Notes under the pieces: model-generated
Seen by the model: only the letters and a program-made list of their open reading frames with translations
Databases searched by the model: none
What the model was told of the DNA's origin: nothing
Assembly: GCA_023212645.1 (NCBI GenBank)
Contig: JALBYC010000035.1
Coordinates: 49,883 to 113,882 of the forward strand
Source of the DNA: Farysia itapuensis
Taxonomy: Eukaryota; Basidiomycota; Ustilaginomycetes; Ustilaginales; Ustilaginaceae
DNA: 64,000 nucleotides
Reading direction: 5' to 3'
Program-made: the position numbers and the translations under genes
Shown here: one piece after another, positions 19,827-30,063 of the stretch
Position numbering within the stretch: the first letter of the stretch is position 1
Layout of the letters: the number at the start of each line of letters is the position of its first letter

Positions 19827-22526
19827 TTAGAGTGGGAGTCGGAAGGGACGCTGCTTGCCGCTGGACAGGAGAGGTTTTCGTCTGTTGGACGATGCCTTTT
19901 TGCCGTCGCGCAGGGGGGTTTTGAAGGGTGCTTGTTTGTCTTGAGCTTTAGGTAGGATGGTTGAGTTGGTAATGACGTCGTTTTGATTGCCGTAGCGGTA
20001 CTTTGTGACAGAGTTGGCTTTGTCTGCCTTTGCCTTTGCTAGGAAGGCAAAGTGTCCACCGACGACGGGCCGAGCGAGGAAGTGGATCAGTGGATCATTG
20101 GGATGTTTGGGGAAATCACCCGTCGTGCTCTCCATCAAGTCGGTCAGGGGCGCATCCGTCAGTCCGTTGCTGACAAACTTGTACAGGAGGTTGATAAACA
20201 GCGCCTGTGTTGCTGGGTTGTCGGATGCAGCGGCGGCAAACATCTCCCAGTCCGTCTTGGCCCACTTGTGTCGCGAGTCGAGCGGTACGGCGTACTTTTC
20301 AGCCACGCGCGGATACCACGAGTCCTGAATCTTGTACACCGCTTCCGGCACTAGACCGAGATTGAGCAGTCGATCGCCAAATAGGTTGTACAGCGTGCCC
20401 CAGGAAACGTCGGTGCCGTAGTCGAGCTTGGTGTGCGACTTGTCGTGACTGATGGCGTACTTTTGCCAGCGCTGGATGTACGTTTGCGAGATGTTGCGAT
20501 AGGTGCGTGCGTGTTTGGTGTGGCCGAGCATGTCGGCAATGACGCCCATGGCTGCAATCCCCTCGATTCCCTTGATGGCCAGATCGGTCTGGTTGGCCAA
20601 GGTCCCTGCGAAGTCGTCGGTCGAGAGTTGCGCGGCAGGAATCAGGCTGTCCTCGATCAAGAACTCGGCCCACTGTTTCATGATGGCATAGTGTTTGCGC
20701 AGGAAGGGGAGCGCTTTCTCCTCGCCAACCAGCTGAGCCCAGTGGAGCGTCATCCAGATCATATTACCCGACTCCTCTACCTGCATCGGCTCGTCGTTGC
20801 CGTCATTGTAGCCAAAGGCGTTGGGATACGTGCCCAGATCGTGCACGCACCACTTGTTGGGATACAGCCCGGACTCGGTGTACTCGAAGATGGGCAGCAT
20901 CAGATCGCGAAGCATGTCCGGATTGGCATACGACAACAGCGGGAAGAGCGGGAAAATAACGTCGACCGTCGACATGTCTCCATTCGAGGAAATCTCTTTG
21001 AGGAAGAGGAGTGTATCGCTGGTGTTGTACTTGCCATTGTCACCTTTGGACACGGTGATCTCAAACGTGGCCAATGCCTGGCGCATAGAAAGGGTGGTGA
21101 TGGCTGCGTACTTTTCGCTCACGTCTTGCCCGCTAACAGCCGCTTTCGAGTCGGCAACCACCTGGGCATCGTACGCTTTGGCGTCTGCCAGTGCTGCATC
21201 AAAGTCGTTGACAAAGAAGGCGACGGCATCTTCAATTTTGGCAAACTTGGTCTGCCAGTATCCGTAGCGGTCCTGCTGGTAGCTCTTGGTCGAGTTGCTG
21301 CCAGGATGCTTGGCCTGGATGTAGTTGACGTAGGGCGTGCGCATGTGTCCAACGACGAAGAGCGCATCCTTGTCGGCGTGTCTGGCGTCAAAGTCGACGG
21401 CGAAAGCGAACGAGTTATCGGGACCGCCCACACCAGCATGGTCGAGCGTCAACCGACCAGTCTCGAGGAACTCGGAATGGACAACGACGTTGTTGTTGTT
21501 CCGCGACGTCAATCCGGTATGGTTGCGGGCAGCGTAGGTTGCATTACCCCACTCGGCGCGTTGGCGGTACTCGCGGTACACCTGCGGCGTCTTGCGTGTG
21601 ACAAAGTAGACCGAGGTGTTGGACTTCTGGTAGAACTCTTGATCGTACGGGAACGCCTCAAAGTCGTAGTCGTGACCGGTGACCCATCGCTCGTCAATGT
21701 CGGTAAACATCTGAATGCTTCGGCCGTGAATCGTCTCGCGGTCCAGCTGGAAATGGAGGTAGCTGAGCGGCAAGCTCTGGCGAAGGTAGTCATGGGGGGT
21801 GATGGGCGTCAGAAAGGTGACGTTGAAGCGGACACCATCGGCGATAAAGGCAAAGATGGTGCGTGTGGCCGTGTACTCTGCGCTCAGCTGTGTGGCAGCC
21901 TTGCCTGCCCGAACGAGGGTGCCGAATCCATTGCCCATCCACTCGTACGTTGTGTTGTCGATACGGATGTAGCCGGACCAGCCCAAACGATGGCCACCAT
22001 CTGCGCCATAGGACGACGTCCAGAAGGAAGGCCACTGCCCAGCGAGATATCCCCCATTGCCCACTCGGTTGGGCGGTGAAGCGTCCAGATTGGATCCAGA
22101 GGGCAGCCACGCGTTGAGATAAGGACTTCGCACAGCCAGTGGGAACGAGGGTGGATTGAGCGGGATAAACTTGCTCGACGACAGCGCCTGTGCCGCATTC
22201 GTGATGCCAGCATTGCCGCTGGATGGGATTGAGGAAGAGCTGACTTGCTGCTTCTCACCTTTGGTGACCAGCTGGATGGAAGGACTCTGTCCGTTGGATG
22301 CGACTGTCTCGACGGTCCACTGAACGCCGCGTGCTGATGGATCGGATTGCAAGCCGGAGAGCTGTGCGCTCTTGAGATGCTTGAGCTCTTGCGGTCGAGT
22401 CAGGTCAGCCAGAGCTTCGTAGACTGTAGTCAATCCTTCTGATTTGGCTAGCGAGGCCGAAGCAGGCTTTGCTGCCATCAGGCAGGCCACAATGGCCGCC
22501 GAAGCTGTCCAACCGGCAATCCGCAT
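19827..22526 (-). CDS. Secreted glutaminase A-like protein (DUF4965/DUF5127/DUF1793 family)
   Basis: An 899-residue protein from the ATG at 22526, chosen because it opens a good signal peptide (MRIAGWTASAAIVACLMAAK, cleavage near ASA). The open frame extends 22 codons further upstream to 22592, which would bury that signal. Family signatures are SFPLAVRSPYLNAWL near residue 128, LAGQWPSFWT, LGWSGYIRIDNTTYEWMG, a beta-rich N-terminal half, then a six-hairpin helical half (TYPNAFGYNDGNDEPMQVEE, SADDFAG-like LSTDDFAGTLANQTDLAIKG). Aspergillus GtaA and relatives are extracellular glutaminases that release ammonia and glutamate from glutamine; activity here is inferred. Several N-x-S/T sequons suit a secreted glycoprotein. 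It converges with the SSXT gene, with 193 bp between stops. Confidence 0.88.
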   Translation of the reverse strand: MRIAGWTASAAIVACLMAAKPASASLAKSEGLTTVYEALADLTRPQELKHLKSAQLSGLQSDPSARGVQWTVETVASNGQSPSIQLVTKGEKQQVSSSSIPSSGNAGITNAAQALSSSKFIPLNPPSFPLAVRSPYLNAWLPSGSNLDASPPNRVGNGGYLAGQWPSFWTSSYGADGGHRLGWSGYIRIDNTTYEWMGNGFGTLVRAGKAATQLSAEYTATRTIFAFIADGVRFNVTFLTPITPHDYLRQSLPLSYLHFQLDRETIHGRSIQMFTDIDERWVTGHDYDFEAFPYDQEFYQKSNTSVYFVTRKTPQVYREYRQRAEWGNATYAARNHTGLTSRNNNNVVVHSEFLETGRLTLDHAGVGGPDNSFAFAVDFDARHADKDALFVVGHMRTPYVNYIQAKHPGSNSTKSYQQDRYGYWQTKFAKIEDAVAFFVNDFDAALADAKAYDAQVVADSKAAVSGQDVSEKYAAITTLSMRQALATFEITVSKGDNGKYNTSDTLLFLKEISSNGDMSTVDVIFPLFPLLSYANPDMLRDLMLPIFEYTESGLYPNKWCVHDLGTYPNAFGYNDGNDEPMQVEESGNMIWMTLHWAQLVGEEKALPFLRKHYAIMKQWAEFLIEDSLIPAAQLSTDDFAGTLANQTDLAIKGIEGIAAMGVIADMLGHTKHARTYRNISQTYIQRWQKYAISHDKSHTKLDYGTDVSWGTLYNLFGDRLLNLGLVPEAVYKIQDSWYPRVAEKYAVPLDSRHKWAKTDWEMFAAAASDNPATQALFINLLYKFVSNGLTDAPLTDLMESTTGDFPKHPNDPLIHFLARPVVGGHFAFLAKAKADKANSVTKYRYGNQNDVITNSTILPKAQDKQAPFKTPLRDGKKASSNRRKPLLSSGKQRPFRLPL

Positions 22527-22852
22527 CGAGATAAGCTGGGAACGATGGTGTACAAGGCAGAGAAAGAGCCAGCACTGCACTTTCTGCTTCAATAAGGGGG
22601 ATGCTCAAGGTTTGCCGGTACAACTACAGCACCTTGAATTTGTGAGGTGGGGGGTTGGTCCTCTCAGGGGGATGGATGGAGTGGGGGCCAGGGGAGAGAA
22701 AGCGGGGTACGGGTGGAGGAAGATCGCATCATCATCATCATTGCCATTGCCGGCGCACATCAGACCGATGCATTGCATACAGGGTCCACTACTCCTCACT
22801 TAATTGCAACATTTTTGGTATTTGGCACGAGTGCAGCTAAGCAGAACGCGTA
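22527..22852. other. Intergenic spacer with a short ATC repeat
   Basis: 326 bp between the glutaminase start and the UROD stop; it should hold the glutaminase promoter and the UROD 3' UTR. A short ATC run lies at about 22726-22741. No ORF or RNA gene was recognised. Confidence 0.5.
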
Positions 22853-24152
22853 CTACTCTTCGTCGAGTGCGCTGTTGACCTCGCGACTGACACGGTGGAC
22901 TGCTTTGAGGAAGATCTTGACCGCCTCTGGGTCGACGCCGGGTGTAATGCCGTGGCCGAGGTTGCAGATGTAGGCACCTCCGCCGCCAAAGCCTCCCTTT
23001 CGCGCTCGCAGCATCTCTTCCACTTTACGCTCAATCGCATCTTTGCCCGCATACAGCACGGCTGGGTCCATGTTGCCTTGCAGGGCCAGGCGATGGCCAG
23101 CTTCGTTTTGGCCAGAGGCATCCTTGTACGTTGATTTGCCTGGCGAAGCCAGTTCGACGACTTTGCGCGCCACGCATGGTTCCACCGTCCAGTCTAGACC
23201 GATCACGTCGTAGCCAGCTTTGACCACCTCCGGTAGCGAGTGACCCAGCGCGCCTTTGGCAAACACAATCAGGGGCGGACAGGGAATTGATTTGGTCGAC
23301 AGAATGTCCCGCACCGACGCTGCAATCGACCGCAGGTACGGTAGCGAAAATTGTCTGAATTCGGCCGGAGAAAGCTCGCCAGCCCATGACTCAAACACCT
23401 GTAGCATCTGAGCGCCCGCTTTTACCTGCCCTACCAGGAAGTCCGTGCAGACATCGGCGATTCTCTGTAGCAATTCCTTGCTTTCCTCGGGGTACTTGAA
23501 CAGCCAGGATTTGGCCTTTTCAAACGTCTTGCTGCCTCCGCCTTCCACCATGTAGGCCATCAGAGTCCAGGGCGCGCCGCAGAATCCGATCAGGGGCACT
23601 TCGCCGTCCAGCTTGATGCGTGTCAGTCGAATGGCATCGTACACATAGCCCAATTCCTTTTCCACGTCGACCTTTTTCTTGAGCTTGCCGACGTCCTTGG
23701 GTGTCATGAGTGGGTCGGGAAAATGTGGACCTTTGGCAGGCAGCATCTCGACTTCCATTCCCATCGCTTGAGGCACGACCAGGATGTCGGAAAAGATAAT
23801 GGCAGCATCCAGCAATCCGGCGTAGCGGCGAATCGGTTGCACGGTAATCTCGGACGCCAGCTCCGGGTCTCGACAGCACTCGAAAAAGTCGTGGTCCTCA
23901 CGAATCTTGCGGAACTCTGTGTCAAAGTGTCAGTGCACGAGTAGCGGCGGGATGGGAAACACTGCCAGACTTACCGGGCAGGTAGCGTCCGGCCTGACGC
24001 ATGATCCAGCAGGGCGCACGTTCCGTCTGATGCCCACGAGCAGCTCGGATGATGAGATCATTCTTCAGTCCCTCTTCTGGCTTCCGGCATTCCTTTTCCT
24101 TGCGATGGGTAAAAGACTGCAGATGCTGCATGCCTGGAATTTTGGACGACAT
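22853..24152 (-). CDS. HEM12: Uroporphyrinogen decarboxylase, two exons
   Basis: Fifth step of haem synthesis: removes four carboxyls from uroporphyrinogen III to give coproporphyrinogen III in the cytosol. Exon 1 is 24152-23975 and exon 2 is 23916-22853; the 58-nt intron 23917-23974 has a GTAAGT donor and a CACAG acceptor. The spliced product is 413 residues. Exon 1 ends with the UROD signature [15 protein letters not shown], which splicing joins to [15 protein letters not shown]. Exon 2 carries [37 protein letters not shown] and [13 protein letters not shown]. The catalytic Asp lies in FSDILV. The start at 24152 gives a ~25-residue leader before the conserved core; earlier in-frame ATGs at 24245 and 24242 would add a non-conserved extension. 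Not mitochondrial by sequence. Confidence 0.96.
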
Positions 24153-24407
24153 GGCCACTGGAGGGAGGGGAAATGACGGAAAGCCAACGCCGCTTTTTCT
24201 TACGCAGGCAGATAAATCAATCGCGTCCCAATCGGGGCCCATCATCGGGTCTGCAAAACGGGAAATTGGACATCCATCAAAGGAGATGTCGCAGCATTGG
24301 TATACCAGCTGCGACGCAGCTGCGATATGAATACAGGAGGGATTGGAGCAAAGGTAACTAAAAGTAAAGCGTAGTGAGAAGAGAGAGGCTGCAAGTAGAA
24401 GAAAAAC

Positions 24408-25247
24408 TTATTCCATGCCGCCGCCGGTCATGGTGGCCTCGTGGTCCTTTTTCTGTTGGTTCCAAGTGGCCATGTTTTCCGTCGTCTTGTCCTGGTAGAC
24501 GCGTCGCTGTTCGTCCGTCAGCGCCTTCCATGCCTCGGAAACCTTGCCGAGCACTTCGGCATAAGCCATGCCAGGGTGCTTTTTGCGGATCTCTTGTCGC
24601 ACCTCGTTTTGGAACAAGAGGTAGGCACTGGGAGGACGCTTGGGTGCCTCGGGATCGCGCAGTCGCTTCTCGCGTCGCTTTTGCAGCTTGCTGAGCTTCT
24701 TGAGTGACTTGCCATTCGCTCCGCCCGAGCCGGCAGCCGTTCCCGAGTCGGAGCCAGGAGCAGCAACGCCATGGCCACCGTTGGCAATGTTGAGAAAGTC
24801 AAACGACGTCGGAACACCAGAGCCGCCCGAGCCAGAGACGTTGTTCTGCTGAGCCAGCACGAGCGCAGCTACATTGGGGTTTTGACGCGCGACCACCTTG
24901 ACAAACGAGTCGCACGACTCGGCAGCATGTCGCAGCTGCACCGACAGTCGGCTCACCGCGTCAAACATCTAGACAAGAACGCGAGAGCATGTCAGTACTT
25001 TTGGGATGTAGGTAGACGCGCGCGCGCGCGCCAACGCGTAGAGGCGGATGCTTACAGATTGTCTTGCGATAAAGATGTCGTCGCCCTGGTTGCCCGAGTG
25101 GGACATGGCCGAGTTGAAGGCAGCATGCTGGTGGTGCGACTGCTGCTGTTGTTGGTGGTGGTGATGCGAGCCAGCATGATGTTGATGCGAGGCGTTGGCG
25201 ACGGGATGCGAGAGCAAGCCGTACTGATCAAAGTTGGCAGCGTTCAT
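24408..25247 (-). CDS. HMG-box protein (Hmo1/Nhp10-like layout), two coding exons
   Basis: Exon 1 25247-25056 and exon 2 24968-24408, with an 87-nt intron 24969-25055 (GTAAGC donor, TCTAG acceptor); 250 residues. Exon 1 is His/Gln-rich. Exon 2 has a helical segment (MFDAVSRLSVQLRHAAESCD) and then, near residues 165-240, one HMG box: DPEAPKRPPSAYLLFQNEV, then a helix with HPGMAYAEVLGKVSEAWKAL and a final RRVYQDKTTENM helix. A helical region before a single box resembles yeast Hmo1 and Nhp10 more than the bare box of Nhp6; exact orthology is not settled. A pyrimidine tract plus CAG just before the start (about 25250-25264) suggests a 5' UTR intron. The intron contains a 15-nt CG run (25017-25031) that could adopt Z-form DNA. 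Confidence 0.85.
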
Positions 25248-26381
25248 GATGCTGTGGGGGGGGACAAGTAACACAGGCGCGTGGCAGGCAGGGAATACGC
25301 GACCGCGTCAGTGGGAGAATAGAGTAGTTAGCAAAAGGGAGGGGGGGATGTATAGCCAATGTAAATGTACAGACACTTACCACGAAAAATAATGAGATGG
25401 TAGTGTAATACGAAAAATCAGAAAGGGGAGGGGCACTTTCAAAGAAGGGGCCTAAATTCACTCTCGGTTTTATGTATCGGCTGTGCTCTGCTTTTTCCTT
25501 AACGCGCATTCCAATTTTGAATGCCAACGTGAATCTCAAAGGCCCAATGCGCCTCTCAGGTCTCAAGTCTCGAAAGTCAAAGTCTCAAAATCACGGGTCG
25601 CTAAATTCCGTTCGTTCTGATCGCTGAGTCTGACCAGGATGAATTCAATCCTATCGCACGATATCAGTCACGTCAAACGCGAAACTAAACCCGGCTGACC
25701 TGCTCTTGCTGGTTCCAAACAAACCACCATCAACGTGCTGCGCTAAATCCGTATCGCTTGTTCTCTCCTCGTAGCAACAGTTGCTTCGTGAAAGTTGGAT
25801 AAAGTGCTGCGACGTATGTCCGGCAGATTTGCATCTACAAACCTACAGTGGATCGGCGAATATACTTCGAGCTTTGTTCTCTCTTGTTGCTAGGGTTACC
25901 ATTCTTGATCGAAATCTTTTGCACCGTGGCACCCCGCTGCTGTTGATTTCCGATCAACTTGATTTTGGTTTCTCGCAAGCGACGAGCGCTCAGCACCGTT
26001 CAAGAGGCGCTGTCAGACGACGAGATAGTGTGAGTAGGATTGCATACAAGGGGACGCGCCTGCTAAAATTGCCAAAATGTGGCCCGCCATCGCTCCTTTC
26101 TTTATTGAAATGAGCCAAAATTGGATTATTGGTGGATTACAAACGTCCACTTGATTTTACTATTCGCGAAGTGCGCAAAACTGAATTTGCAGGGAGAGTC
26201 ATGTTCGGATCCGAACAAGGGTCCCGGCATTCGCTTTTCTTGCTTTTTCCGGATTGCAGCTTGCAGCTGTCAGATTGCGCATCCGCCCATGCCTCTCAGC
26301 TCTCAGCTCTCAGCTCTCATAGATCTCATATGTATACTGACACCTTGGCTCTTACCTTTCTACAGCGCTTGACGATCGCCC
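25248..26381. other. Intergenic region between divergent HMG-box and PNUTS-like genes
   Basis: About 1.1 kb. The left end probably carries the HMG gene's 5' UTR intron. The middle is AT-richer with no long coding-like frame, and the right end has a 7-bp tandem repeat (26293-26319). No RNA gene was recognised. Confidence 0.5.
26293..26319. repeat. Short tandem repeat, unit CTCTCAG, upstream of the PNUTS-like gene
   Basis: Nearly four copies of a 7-bp unit end about 60 bp before the start codon of the PNUTS-like gene, within its likely promoter or 5' UTR. Confidence 0.85.
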
Positions 26382-29307
26382 ATGTCGTCCGAACCGGAAG
26401 TGCAATGGACTCGCACAGGTGTGTACAGCGTCATCGGAACTGCCGCAGCTATCTGTCTTGCTGACCTCCTCTTTGATCTTAGGCTCTGCAGACCATAGTT
26501 TCCCATGGGCTCTGAGCAATGATGCACACCAAGGCGCATCAGGTTCATCCTCCACAATACAGGAGCAGCAATCTTCCTACCCTTCCCATATCCCCGAATA
26601 CAGTAGCCATCTCGGTCCCTATGCTCCCTATTCCTCACAATCCCTGCAAAACAGTGCGCCTCCAATTTCATATGCGCCGCAGCTGGGGCATGCCTTAGAA
26701 TCACAGCTGGCACAGCTGCGTACCGCCTATCCCGGCTTCTCCGACGAGCAACTGCTGGGAGCATTGTATCCCCCTAGTACACATAACCCCTATACTCACC
26801 TCTCACATTCCCATTCCCAGCCAAATGTCTACTCCAATTATGGCTCGACCTTGGACAGTGCGCTCGCGTTTTCATCTTCAGGGAATGCACCTCTAGATAC
26901 AAGTACTAGCACAGCTACCGCTGATTCGCCCATAAGCGTGCCAGATGACTCGCAAACGCCACCCGCCAAATCGAACGACACCACTCGTCCCAGTGCAACT
27001 TCTGCATCCGCCACAACTACCCGTACCGCCTCCAAACCTCTTGCTAAACCAAGCACAAAGAAAAAGACGTCCAAGTTGGACGATGGATTGTGGTCCAAGC
27101 TCAAGCCGCATCTGTCCCGTCTTCGACTCGAACGCGACCCTGCCGCATCAGCAAGGGAGATGGTTGGATTGCTCAGCGAAACAGATTCAGACGGTCGCTT
27201 CCGCAAGCCCGTCTCTACAGATCCTGAGCTGCGGGAAGCCATTGTCGAAGGCCTCGCTTCGATTGCCGTCCTGGATAAGGGCAAAGGGTACACTGAAACT
27301 GGTCGACGAAAGTTCCTGGGTGCGTGGGTCGCGAGTCCCGCTGGTCGTCAAATCTTGGCCAATTGGCTACGACAGACTGTGCGGCCCAAGACTGTCAGCG
27401 AAGGCGCGCCTGATTTGAGCAAAATGTACAAGGCAACACTTCATCCATTGCTCGCCATTCTAGATCAGGTCCCTATGCAGGTGTCGTACCTGCAAGACGC
27501 TTCTGGGCCCGCCAAAGTGCTGACGGGTGTCATCAACCGCGCATCTGATCCTTCAGCTCAGAAGTTAGCGACTCAGCTTAAAGCCAAGTGGACCGACATC
27601 TACGATAAGGCTGGCCCAACGGCTACCGCTCCGACAAGCGGGACGAAGACCGGGTCTCCTGTCACTAGCAGCACTGGACCTGCGGCCAAACGTAAAGCAG
27701 CGGAGCCTGCGACGGACACGACAAAACGCTACAAAGCTACCGTCCCTACATCCGCGACCAAGCCCGCGGCAGCGTCAGCCAAGCCTGGTCTTAGCTTCTT
27801 TACCTCTTCCAGTGCCAAAGCCGCTCCAATTCCCAAGAAGCCAACGCCTGCCACCAAAGCTGCTGCCAAACCCAGTGCGCATCAAAGTATTCAGGCTTTG
27901 ATGAACACAGTAATTGGCAACGATCAGAGAGACACGGCTGCACAGGCCACCAGTGCTGCTCAGTCCAAAGCTAAAGACGGCTTGGTGAAAAAGGTCAAGA
28001 GGGTCTCGTGGAGGGCTGATGCTGACCTGGTCGCTGTCCGGTGGATAGAGGGCCGCGATGCCGAACAGGAAAAGCACGAAGGACACGTTGACTTTGAACA
28101 CGAAGGTGACGCACTCAAGCGATCCATCTCCACGATGGAAGAGCAAATCGCCTGGTACACTCCTCGCCCTCTTGATCTTGCCCATGGTCCATTTCCAAGC
28201 GGAGAAGACTCTGTCGAGGGCCCCTTCCAGACGAAGAAACACGCCCGCCTACCTTCTCTTTCTAAACTTCGAAGTGACGACTCAGCAGGCGCTGACGAAG
28301 CCCAGTTGGGTAAAAAGGGCCTTACTTCACCAGCACCACCAGAGCTGCTCGAGCCTCCCAAAGAGATTTACATCCCTCCCGCATATGTGTCCGAGATCAA
28401 CGAGGAGGAGGCATCAGACTCTGCCGACAACGTCGAAAGCGCATCGCATGTTGCCGAAGTTTCTCCAGTCACAACAGAGATTCCTGCTCCTGGTCCTCCG
28501 CCACAGGCACCAGGTGCTTCTGCAGCACCTGGCCCACCTCCACAGGCTCCCGCGGCAGCATCTCCTGGCCCACCTCCACAAGCTCCCACTCCAGGAGGCC
28601 CAGGTCCACCGCCCCAAGCTCCTGGAACTACAGCTCCCGGTTCGCCTCCACAAGCTCCCATGTCAGGTGGTCCAGGTCCTCCGCCGCAGGCTCCAGGAGC
28701 AGTTGCAGCGCCTGGACCGCCTCCAAAGGCTCCAGGTGCGACAGAACCGGCTCCTGCGGTGTACTCGGATGTGGCAGCCTTGTTGGCCAAGGTCAAGGGA
28801 ATTGGTTCCAAGCTGGCAGAAGAGGGTAAGGGCAGTCCGACCCCGGCTGCTCAGTTGGACATGGATCTGTTGCAGTCAATCTTGCAGAATGCCAAAGCAG
28901 CTAATACGAACAGCAGCGCGCCTGTGTCCTATCCGGGACCCTCTGGCCCTCCGGCGTCTGCCAACATTTCCTCTTTTCTGGCCAACATGCAAAATTACCC
29001 TCAAGCCATTTCGGTGCCGATGGGAGGTGGTTATCACTGGCAGCAGCAGCAGCCGCCGAGTTTGCCAGTCTCGAGTTATCCGGGCGAGTACAACGAGGAC
29101 TATGCAACACAGGCGCAAGCTTCGGCCGTTCAGGGCCAACCTTTCCACCATGCCCCCCCACAACAGCAGCAGGCAGCATTCGGACCACCGGACAACAATG
29201 CAAACATGAATGCATACATACAGTCGAGGCTGCATACCAAGCCGTGCAAGTACCACGCCAGTGGCAAGTGCTGGCGTGGCGACAACTGCAACTTCCTCCA
29301 CTCATAG
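26382..29307 (+). CDS. PNUTS-like protein phosphatase 1 nuclear regulatory subunit
   Basis: Exon 1 26382-26418 (MSSEPEVQWTRT plus one base), a 64-nt intron 26419-26482, exon 2 26483-29307; 953 residues. Domain order matches animal PNUTS (PPP1R10): a TFIIS N-terminal-like helical domain near residues 212-385; a PP1-docking RVxF-type motif KRVSW near residue 516; the block MEEQIAWYTPRPLDL shortly after, aligning with human MEEKVPWVCPRPLVL; Pro-rich repeats; and a C-terminal CCCH zinc finger (C-x7-C-x5-C-x3-H, CKYHASGKCWRGDNC). PNUTS targets PP1 to RNA polymerase II and termination factors in the nucleus; yeast Ref2 is the distant counterpart. Without splicing, the frame would begin at an unlikely ATG inside the intron. 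Function is inferred from family, but the combination of motifs is specific. Confidence 0.9.
28487..28738 (+). repeat. Proline-rich decapeptide-like repeats in the PNUTS-like gene
   Basis: Seven or so imperfect repeats of a PGPPPQAP unit (one variant PGPPPKAP, one PGSPPQAP) encoded between the PP1-docking region and the zinc finger. Such stretches often bind SH3, WW or profilin-type domains, but no partner is evident here. Confidence 0.85.
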
Positions 29308-29424
29308 ACATCACAAGCACAATCGCAATGTACTAGCATGTTCTGTGGAGCTTTGATCGATATATGCCTGCTTGGGATGCGTATGATGTTGCGATGTTGA
29401 GATGACGATACAAATGCGATGGGT

Positions 29425-30063
29425 TTACAAGCGTGCCCGTGGGCTAGGATTTTGATGTTGGTGAGACTCGTTCTGATCTGATTGCTGTTTCCAGTGTCGG
29501 TGGACTAGTGTGCTGGGAGCTACGCCGAATTGGGTGTCGATCTTGGTCAGGGCGAGTTCCTTGACGAGGATGACACGGGCCAGTGCGTAGTGATGGATAG
29601 CATGTAGGCCACAGAACCAGAGTTCTCTGCCTATTGTTGATTCCATATCGACGACAAACGGTGTCGTTGCACGCAAGAGGACTGCTTGACCGTAGAGATG
29701 GCCGTTGGATTGATCAAATAGGCGATATAATCGATCGTTGGTGGACTGAAACTCGCGCAGCGAGACCTGGGGGCATGTGTCGAGCTGGGGCAGCTTGTTC
29801 ATGACGCGCGAGTCGTAGTCGACTATCAAGCGTGAGGATGACGCTTGCGCCTGCGCCTGCCAGGACTCGATAGCGTCGAGCAGGATGCGCAAGTGGTCGA
29901 GCACATGTCGAAAGTGCTTTCCTGGCGATGAGCCGGGCATGATCTGACTTTCAAAAGTGAAGTGTGATGGCGATATGTGGTTCGCCCGCAGCAGGTCGAT
30001 TGCCTGCTGCATGATCTGAGCAGTGCATGCTAGGATGCTCTCTTCTGCTTCTCTCCACGGCAT
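29425..30063 (-). CDS. DinB-superfamily (four-helix, metal-binding-like) protein
   Basis: Intron-less 212-residue protein. The sequence GKHFRHVLDHLRILLDAIE near residue 48 and LWFCGLHAIHHYALARVIL near residue 147 place His residues as in DinB-like four-helix bundles, where three His bind a metal. Other family-like features are VDYDSR and FGVAPSTLVHRHW. Bacterial relatives are mostly uncharacterised; some members are thiol-dependent transferases or hydrolases, but no reaction can be assigned here. The start ATG at 30063 gives a compact domain with no signal or membrane segment, suggesting a cytosolic protein. It converges with the PNUTS-like gene, with 117 bp between stops. Confidence 0.75.
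   Translation of the reverse strand: MPWREAEESILACTAQIMQQAIDLLRANHISPSHFTFESQIMPGSSPGKHFRHVLDHLRILLDAIESWQAQAQASSSRLIVDYDSRVMNKLPQLDTCPQVSLREFQSTNDRLYRLFDQSNGHLYGQAVLLRATTPFVVDMESTIGRELWFCGLHAIHHYALARVILVKELALTKIDTQFGVAPSTLVHRHWKQQSDQNESHQHQNPSPRARL

Noticed and set aside
20433..22079. 548-codon plus-strand frame over the glutaminase-like gene
   Set aside because: Antisense shadow of a well-supported secreted enzyme; its composition (Val/Gly/Arg-rich without domains) mirrors the other strand's codon bias.
28058..29209. 383-codon Leu/Arg/Pro-rich frame overlapping the PNUTS-like gene
   Set aside because: It is a +1 shadow of Pro-repeat coding sequence; the PNUTS frame holds the docking motif and zinc finger.
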